The notes below the pieces were generated by a model. It ran no database searches and had not been told where the DNA came from. It was given only the letters and a program-made list of their open reading frames with translations. A program made the position numbers and the translations under genes. A stretch of DNA of 13,313 bases, from contig CAZJNX010000137.1 in NCBI GenBank assembly GCA_964547415.1, forward strand, positions 1-13,313, given 5' to 3'. This DNA comes from CAZJNX01 sp964547415 (GTDB lineage: Bacteria > Pseudomonadota > Alphaproteobacteria > Rhizobiales > Amorphaceae). This document shows positions 12,955 to 13,313 of the stretch, piece after piece (positions within the stretch are counted from its first letter, which is position 1; each line of letters starts with the position of its first letter).

Positions 12955-13313
12955 TTCCGGGACACATGCCGTTGCCGAGCCCGGCGTCGGGGATGACGAG
13001 CAGCGGGCGACGGCGATGGGGCTGGTCCTCAGGGTCTTGCCGGTGGCCCCCGCCCGGTCGCGCAGGGACGGCGAGGGGCCGTCAGGGCGGCGATGGTGAG
13101 GGCCGCGCAGACGTTGCGCCATCCTCCCCCGTACGGCAGGCGCCGCGCCACAGGACACCTTGCCCGGCATGAAGCGCGAGGCGGCGCGGGAGGCGATGCG
13201 CCGGCGAGGGAGCGTGCCGCCCCCGGGCAATCCGCCGAGCAGGGTGGCGGGGACGATGGCGCCGACGCCGGGAACGCCCGAGCGCAGCCGCGCCCGCGGG
13301 GCAAGGTCGCGGC
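12955..13313 (-). pseudogene. IS110-family transposase C-terminal remnant, multiply frameshifted
   Basis: Decayed C-terminal (IS116/IS110/IS902-type) domain running off the right edge. Reading leftwards on the minus strand, one frame gives RLRSGVPGVGAIVPATLLGG and LPGGGTLPRRRIAS, the helix-hairpin-helix-like signature of this domain. About 13155-13081 continues in a second frame as RRLPYGGGWRNVCAALTIAA, the counterpart of the family's KRxIWGGRxxVRxALYMAA. It returns to the first frame as SPSLRDRAGATGKT (13076 onward), the NPxLRxFYxRLxAxGK block. It ends in a third frame as LLVIPDAGLGNG near 13003-12965. At least three frame changes show that it is dead. The catalytic N-terminal half would lie beyond the window. 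Confidence 0.75.

Overview
The window is very GC-rich, densely coding DNA that looks alphaproteobacterial, probably Hyphomicrobiales/Rhodospirillales-like. The main reason is a small aa3-type cytochrome oxidase subunit IV gene directly upstream of a transhydrogenase alpha subunit split into two genes (pntAA, pntAB), a typical alphaproteobacterial arrangement. A GlxA/FtrA regulator divergent from a rhodanese gene and weak CTTGAC/CTATAT-like promoters agree with this. No genus can be assigned from sequence alone.

Layout. 1-2087 (minus): a recognisable promoter, then coxIV, pntAA and pntAB; pntB should follow beyond the left edge. 2140-2538 (minus): a small cupin closely resembling the manganese-dependent (R)-hydroxynitrile lyases. 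2709-3761 (plus): an LpxL/HtrB-type lauroyl acyltransferase with a 21-bp tandem repeat in its N-terminal tail. 3913-4974 (plus): a maleylacetate-reductase-like iron-ADH family protein with a TTG start and an incomplete metal site. 5108-5455 (plus): an unrecognised zinc-ribbon protein with one C-terminal membrane helix, preceded by a 22-bp perfect palindrome. 5483-6466 (minus) and 6558-6965 (plus): the divergent ftrA/rhodanese pair.

7395-10967 (plus) is the most coherent catabolic-looking unit: an L-2-amino-thiazoline-4-carboxylate hydrolase-family protein, an MDR (quinone-oxidoreductase-type) reductase joined by an ATGA overlap, a PaaI-type hotdog thioesterase and an acyl-CoA ligase. The likely logic is CoA activation, reduction of an enoyl or oxo group, hydrolysis of a C-N or C-S type bond, and thioesterase release or proofreading. 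The substrate is unknown. Its leader contains two adjoining strong hairpins, the second ending exactly at the Shine-Dalgarno sequence.

The right end (about 11.1-13.3 kb) is a decayed mobile-element zone. It holds an IS256-family transposase fragment with a one-base deletion, a short IS110-like N-terminal fragment, and a frameshifted IS110 C-terminal fragment running off the window. Between them is one apparently intact acyltransferase of the glycerophospholipid (PlsC-like) type. It has a good ribosome-binding site facing an ATC codon rather than a normal start. No tRNA, rRNA or CRISPR array was seen.
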